Below, piece after piece: positions 23,261 through 26,203 of a DNA stretch of 26,203 bases; positions within the stretch are counted from its first letter, which is position 1, and each line of letters begins with the position of its first letter. A program made the translations under genes and the position numbers. The DNA comes from Actinomycetes bacterium (GTDB taxonomy: Bacteria; Actinomycetota; Actinomycetes; Actinomycetales; Cellulomonadaceae). A model generated the notes under the pieces. That model did not search any database and was not told the DNA's origin. It worked only from the letters and a program-made list of their open reading frames with translations. The stretch spans positions 1 to 26,203 of the forward strand of contig JAEWOA010000209.1 in the NCBI GenBank assembly GCA_023461115.1. The letters are read 5' to 3'.

Positions 23261-23352
23261 GTGTGTCTGGTTCGGCTTGACCCGGACTGCGTCTCACGGG
23301 GGGCTACGATTCCCCCTCGACCGCGGTGCACGAGCCCAGAGGTAGCCCACCC

Positions 23353-24891
23353 GTGCTGAGATTCCTCACCCGCCGGCTATTGGCCGGCCTGGCCACATTG
23401 TTTGTGGCCCTGTTCTTGATGTACATCCTTGTCGACATTGCGATCGACCCCCTCGCTGACCTGCGTGAGAGCACAGCGCCCAACAAGGCGCAGCTCATGG
23501 AGGCGCGAACCGCCCAGCTGGAGCTGGACACCAACGTGGTGGTCCGGTTCTTCCACTGGCTCGGCGACGTGCTCCAGGGCGACCTCGGCATCGCCTGGCG
23601 CAGCGGGGAGCAGGTCAGTTCGCTGGTGTCCCACGCGATCGTCTCGACGCTGCAGCTGGTGACCGTCGCGACGCTGCTGTCGCTGGTCCTCGGCATCACG
23701 GTCGGCATCGTGTCGGCGTTGCGCCAGTACGCGACCTTCGACTACCTGATCATCTTCGTCTCGTTCCTGCTGTACTCGCTGCCCTCGTTCTGGGTCGCGG
23801 TGCTGCTCAAGCAGTGGGGCGCGATCGGGTTCAACGACTTCCTCGCCGATCCGGTGATCGCGTACCCGGTGATGATCGCGTTCGCCCTCCTCGCCGGTGT
23901 GCTGTGGATGCTCGCGATCGGCGGCGCCGTCGCGCGGCGACTTCAGGTGTTCGGCATCGCGACAGCCGCGACGTTCCTGATGTTCCTGTACCTCCAGATC
24001 TCGGACTGGTGGAGCACGCCGGAGATCGGGCCGATCCTGCTGCTGATCGCCGGTGGCGGCACGGCGTTCGCGATCGCGGCGATCTTCGCCGGCCTGCACA
24101 ACCGCCGGGCGCTGTGGTCCGCGCTCACGGTGGTCGGCATCGGCCTCGTCGCCTACTTCGTCATGCAGCCGGTGTTCAAGCTCGACGTGTTCGGCCCGTC
24201 GGGCCAGGGCGCGGGCTGGGTGCTGTTCGTCCTGGCCATCGTGACCGTGGCCGTGGGCTGGCTCATCGGGCGCCTCTACGGCGGTCCGGACTGGGGCATC
24301 TCGGCGCGCACGGGCGCCGCGGTGGCGTTCGTGATGGGCCTGCTCATCGTGATCGACAAGGTCCTGCAGGTGTGGCCCGCGTACTCGCGTGCGCTCGGCG
24401 GCCGCCCCATCCCGACGTTCGGCGACAAGACGCCCGGCCTCGGCGGCAACTTCTGGGTGCAGACGCTCGACGCGTTCACGCACCTGATCCTGCCGACCAT
24501 CACGCTCGTGCTCATCGCGTTCGCGGCCTACACCCGCTACTCGCGCTCGAGCATGCTCGAGGTGATGAACCAGGACTACATCCGCACCGCGCGCGCCAAG
24601 GGCCTGCCGGAGCGGGTGGTCGTGGTCCGCCACGGCTTCCGCAACACGCTGATCCCGCTCGCCACGATCGTGCCGATCGACGTCATCACGCTCATCGGCG
24701 GCGCCGTCATCACCGAGGCCGTGTTCGCGCGGCCCGGCATGGGCCAGCTGTTCGTCAAGTCGCTCGGTGACGCCGAGCAGGACCCGGTGATGGCGTACCT
24801 GCTGATCACGGCGTCGCTCGCCATCATCGCCAACATCGTCGCGGACCTCATCTACGCCGTGATCGACCCGAGAATCCGGTTGGACGCATGA
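23353..24891 (+). CDS. Peptide/oligosaccharide ABC permease (DppB-like) with large membrane insertion
   Basis: The protein has 512 residues, whereas DppB/OppB permeases usually have about 310-340. The N-terminal part is standard (RFLTRRLLAGLATLFVALFL, then a periplasmic loop and DLGIAWRSGEQV). The C-terminal part is also standard, including the ATPase-docking EAA loop YIRTARAKGLPERVVVVRHGFRN (409-431; read as YIRTARAKGLPERVV) and ITEAVFARPGMGQLFV. Between about 155 and 345 lies an extra stretch with some five or six hydrophobic segments (about 172-192, 200-216, 225-247, 255-271, 288-308 and 321-338). I take the GTG at 23353 (VLRFLTRRLL), with AGAGG about 11 nt upstream. It overlaps the next gene by 4 bp (ATGA). 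Confidence 0.88.
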   Translation: MLRFLTRRLLAGLATLFVALFLMYILVDIAIDPLADLRESTAPNKAQLMEARTAQLELDTNVVVRFFHWLGDVLQGDLGIAWRSGEQVSSLVSHAIVSTLQLVTVATLLSLVLGITVGIVSALRQYATFDYLIIFVSFLLYSLPSFWVAVLLKQWGAIGFNDFLADPVIAYPVMIAFALLAGVLWMLAIGGAVARRLQVFGIATAATFLMFLYLQISDWWSTPEIGPILLLIAGGGTAFAIAAIFAGLHNRRALWSALTVVGIGLVAYFVMQPVFKLDVFGPSGQGAGWVLFVLAIVTVAVGWLIGRLYGGPDWGISARTGAAVAFVMGLLIVIDKVLQVWPAYSRALGGRPIPTFGDKTPGLGGNFWVQTLDAFTHLILPTITLVLIAFAAYTRYSRSSMLEVMNQDYIRTARAKGLPERVVVVRHGFRNTLIPLATIVPIDVITLIGGAVITEAVFARPGMGQLFVKSLGDAEQDPVMAYLLITASLAIIANIVADLIYAVIDPRIRLDA

Positions 24892-25997
24892 GCACCTCAC
24901 CGAACCCGCAGCTCCCCGCCGAGGCGGATGTGACCGCGAACGAGAACGCGATCGAGCTCAAGGAGGTCGTGGGCCTGTCCCAGGGCCAGATCGTCCGCCG
25001 CCGGTTCTTCCGGCACAAGGGCGCGATGGTCGGCCTCGCGGTGCTGATCCTCACGATCCTGCTGGCGTACACGTCGGTGGGCTTCGGCCCGGTCCCGGGC
25101 TGGTGGAAGTACTCCGGCAACGAGCCCCTGGACATCCTCAACGGCGGCGAGCCGACGATGGGCCTGCCCACCTGGCTCGGCGGCAGCGGCTTCGCGATCG
25201 GCGAGCACCCGTTCGGCCAGGACGAGCTCGGGCACGACGTGTTCGGGCGCGTCATGCAGGGCACGCAGACGTCGCTGATGGTCATGTTCATCATCGGCAT
25301 CGCGTCGTGCGTGGTCGGCGTGCTCGTCGGCGCGCTCGCGGGGTTCTACCGCGGCAGGACCGACACGTTCCTGATGCGGACCACGGACCTGTTCATCACG
25401 GTCCCGACGATCGTGATCGGCGCGGTGCTCGGCAAGACGGCCGGAAACAAGGGCCCCGCGATCTTCGCGGTCACGCTCGGCGTGATCCTGTGGACCAGCC
25501 TCGCGCGCCTGGTGCGCGGCGAGTTCCTGGCCCTGCGTGAGCGGGAGTTCGTCGACGCCGCGCGCGTCGCGGGCGCCAGCAGCCGCCGGATCATCTTCAA
25601 GCACATCCTGCCCAACGCGGTCGGCACGATCATCGTGAGCACGACGCTGCTCATGAGCTCGGCGATCCTGCTGGAGACGGCGCTGTCCTACCTGGGCTTC
25701 GGCATCCTGCCGCCGAACATCTCGCTGGGCCAGCTCATCCAGAACTACCAGCAGGCGTTCGCGACGCGGCCGTGGCTGTTCTGGTGGCCGGGCTTCTTCA
25801 TCATCATCATCGCGCTGACCATCAACTTCATCGGCGACGGCCTGCGCGACGCGTTCGACCCCCGCCAGAAGCGGATCCCGTCGGAGCGCAAGATGGCGAA
25901 GGCGATGGCGAAGGACGAGGCCGCAGGCGGCGGGCGCAACACGAACCTGCCGCCGATGGTCGACGGCCAGAACGCCGGCGTCGGCATCGGCGGATGA
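24888..25997 (+). CDS. Peptide/oligosaccharide ABC permease (DppC-like)
   Basis: The 369-residue second permease has an OppC-type N-terminal region (QIVRRRFFRHKGAMVGLAVL) and a periplasmic stretch with HPFGQDELGHDVFGRVMQGT, both typical of DppC/OppC. It has about six membrane segments. Its EAA loop is EFVDAARVAGASSRRIIFKH (about 221-240). The last 50 residues are a Lys/Ala-rich then Gly-rich cytoplasmic tail, longer than usual. It starts with an ATGA overlap on the DppB-like gene. It is the last gene of the operon: a terminator and a convergent gene follow, so no DppD/DppF ATPase is encoded here. Confidence 0.92.
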   Translation: MSTSPNPQLPAEADVTANENAIELKEVVGLSQGQIVRRRFFRHKGAMVGLAVLILTILLAYTSVGFGPVPGWWKYSGNEPLDILNGGEPTMGLPTWLGGSGFAIGEHPFGQDELGHDVFGRVMQGTQTSLMVMFIIGIASCVVGVLVGALAGFYRGRTDTFLMRTTDLFITVPTIVIGAVLGKTAGNKGPAIFAVTLGVILWTSLARLVRGEFLALREREFVDAARVAGASSRRIIFKHILPNAVGTIIVSTTLLMSSAILLETALSYLGFGILPPNISLGQLIQNYQQAFATRPWLFWWPGFFIIIIALTINFIGDGLRDAFDPRQKRIPSERKMAKAMAKDEAAGGGRNTNLPPMVDGQNAGVGIGG

Positions 25998-26013
25998 CGA
26001 CGACCACGCTGCG

Positions 26014-26041
26014 GGTGGTCCCGGCTCCGGCCGGGACCACC
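26014..26041. terminator. Terminator after the DppC-like gene
   Basis: A perfect 11 bp stem, GGTGGTCCCGG (26014-26024) with 26031-26041, and a 6 nt loop lie 16 bp after the stop. There is no T-tract. As it sits between convergent genes it may serve both strands. Confidence 0.65.
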
Positions 26042-26056
26042 GCCGTGCGCATCCCC

Positions 26057-26203
26057 TCAGCCGACCGCCGCGGCGAGCGCGGTCAGCGCGACGAGCGCGC
26101 CGGCGGCCGCGATGAGCGGCGCGTGCCACGTGCGGCGCACCCGGACCGCGCCGGACTGCACGGCGGCTTCGGCGGCGTCGAGGAAGCCCGCGTCGCGCAG
26201 CGC
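26057..26203 (-). CDS. C-terminal end of an unidentified membrane-anchored protein
   Basis: An open minus-strand frame runs from the window edge to a TGA at 26057-26059 and gives 48 residues. It reads LRDAGFLDAAEAAVQSGAV, then a basic stretch VRVRRTW, then a hydrophobic helix APLIAAAGALVALTALAAAV ending two residues before the stop. This suggests a cytoplasmic segment followed by a final membrane helix. The protein is too short to assign to a family. Good codon use, a terminator just beyond the stop, and the convergent layout support a real gene. Confidence 0.5.
   Translation of the reverse strand, partial: ALRDAGFLDAAEAAVQSGAVRVRRTWHAPLIAAAGALVALTALAAAVG

Noticed and set aside
23277..23310. 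Promoter TTGACC ... TACGAT before the DppB-like gene
   Set aside because: The spacing between the two hexamers is 22 bp, too long for a normal sigma-70-type promoter.

Overview
The window is a 26.2 kb piece of a chromosome with very high GC content. It looks like an actinobacterium of the Micrococcales, most probably Cellulomonas or a close relative; this is inferred from base composition, codon use, protein content and leaderless gene starts, not from a search. I find 23 protein-coding genes. Two are cut by the window edges. I see no tRNA, rRNA, insertion sequence, phage gene or CRISPR array. Most genes are housekeeping or sugar/solute-uptake genes, so this is ordinary core chromosome rather than a mobile island.

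Layout, left to right. (1) 1-1686: a cut MocR-type (GntR plus aminotransferase-like) regulator diverges from an aldo/keto reductase. (2) 1688-2323: a beta-carbonic anhydrase. (3) 2407-6760: a four-gene sugar importer (lipoprotein, two permeases, ATPase) resembling the mycobacterial trehalose system LpqY-SugABC. (4) 6782-9422 on the minus strand: xseA, xseB and a PfkB sugar kinase, with a 4 x 19 bp tandem repeat between xseA and xseB. (5) 9564-11983: ispH and rmuC, convergent. (6) 12081-14473: an ABC exporter-type ATPase and its large membrane partner. (7) 14519-18555: ychF, a flavoprotein, a DUF1801 protein, a pterin dehydratase-VOC fusion and a DUF4180 protein. (8) 18636-20897: an intracellular GH3 beta-glucosidase whose promoter carries a perfect TetR-type operator. 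(9) 21310-25997, divergent from it: a family-5 (peptide/oligosaccharide) binding lipoprotein and two permeases, ended by a terminator, with no ATPase gene. (10) 26057-26203: the tail of an unidentified membrane protein.

How they fit together. Two uptake systems and three sugar-handling proteins (GH3 glucosidase, PfkB kinase, aldo/keto reductase) suggest a saprophyte living on plant-derived or other sugars. The GH3 enzyme has no signal peptide, so it should act on sugars already imported. The divergent family-5 transporter is a candidate importer of its substrate, but peptides remain possible.

The most informative features beyond the genes are: nine genes whose start codon sits 6-8 nt after a -10-like hexamer (likely leaderless mRNAs); a nested palindrome inside the MocR linker; the TetR operator over the GH3 promoter; two tandem hairpins separating the binding protein from its permeases; and a roughly 190-residue membrane insertion in the first permease.
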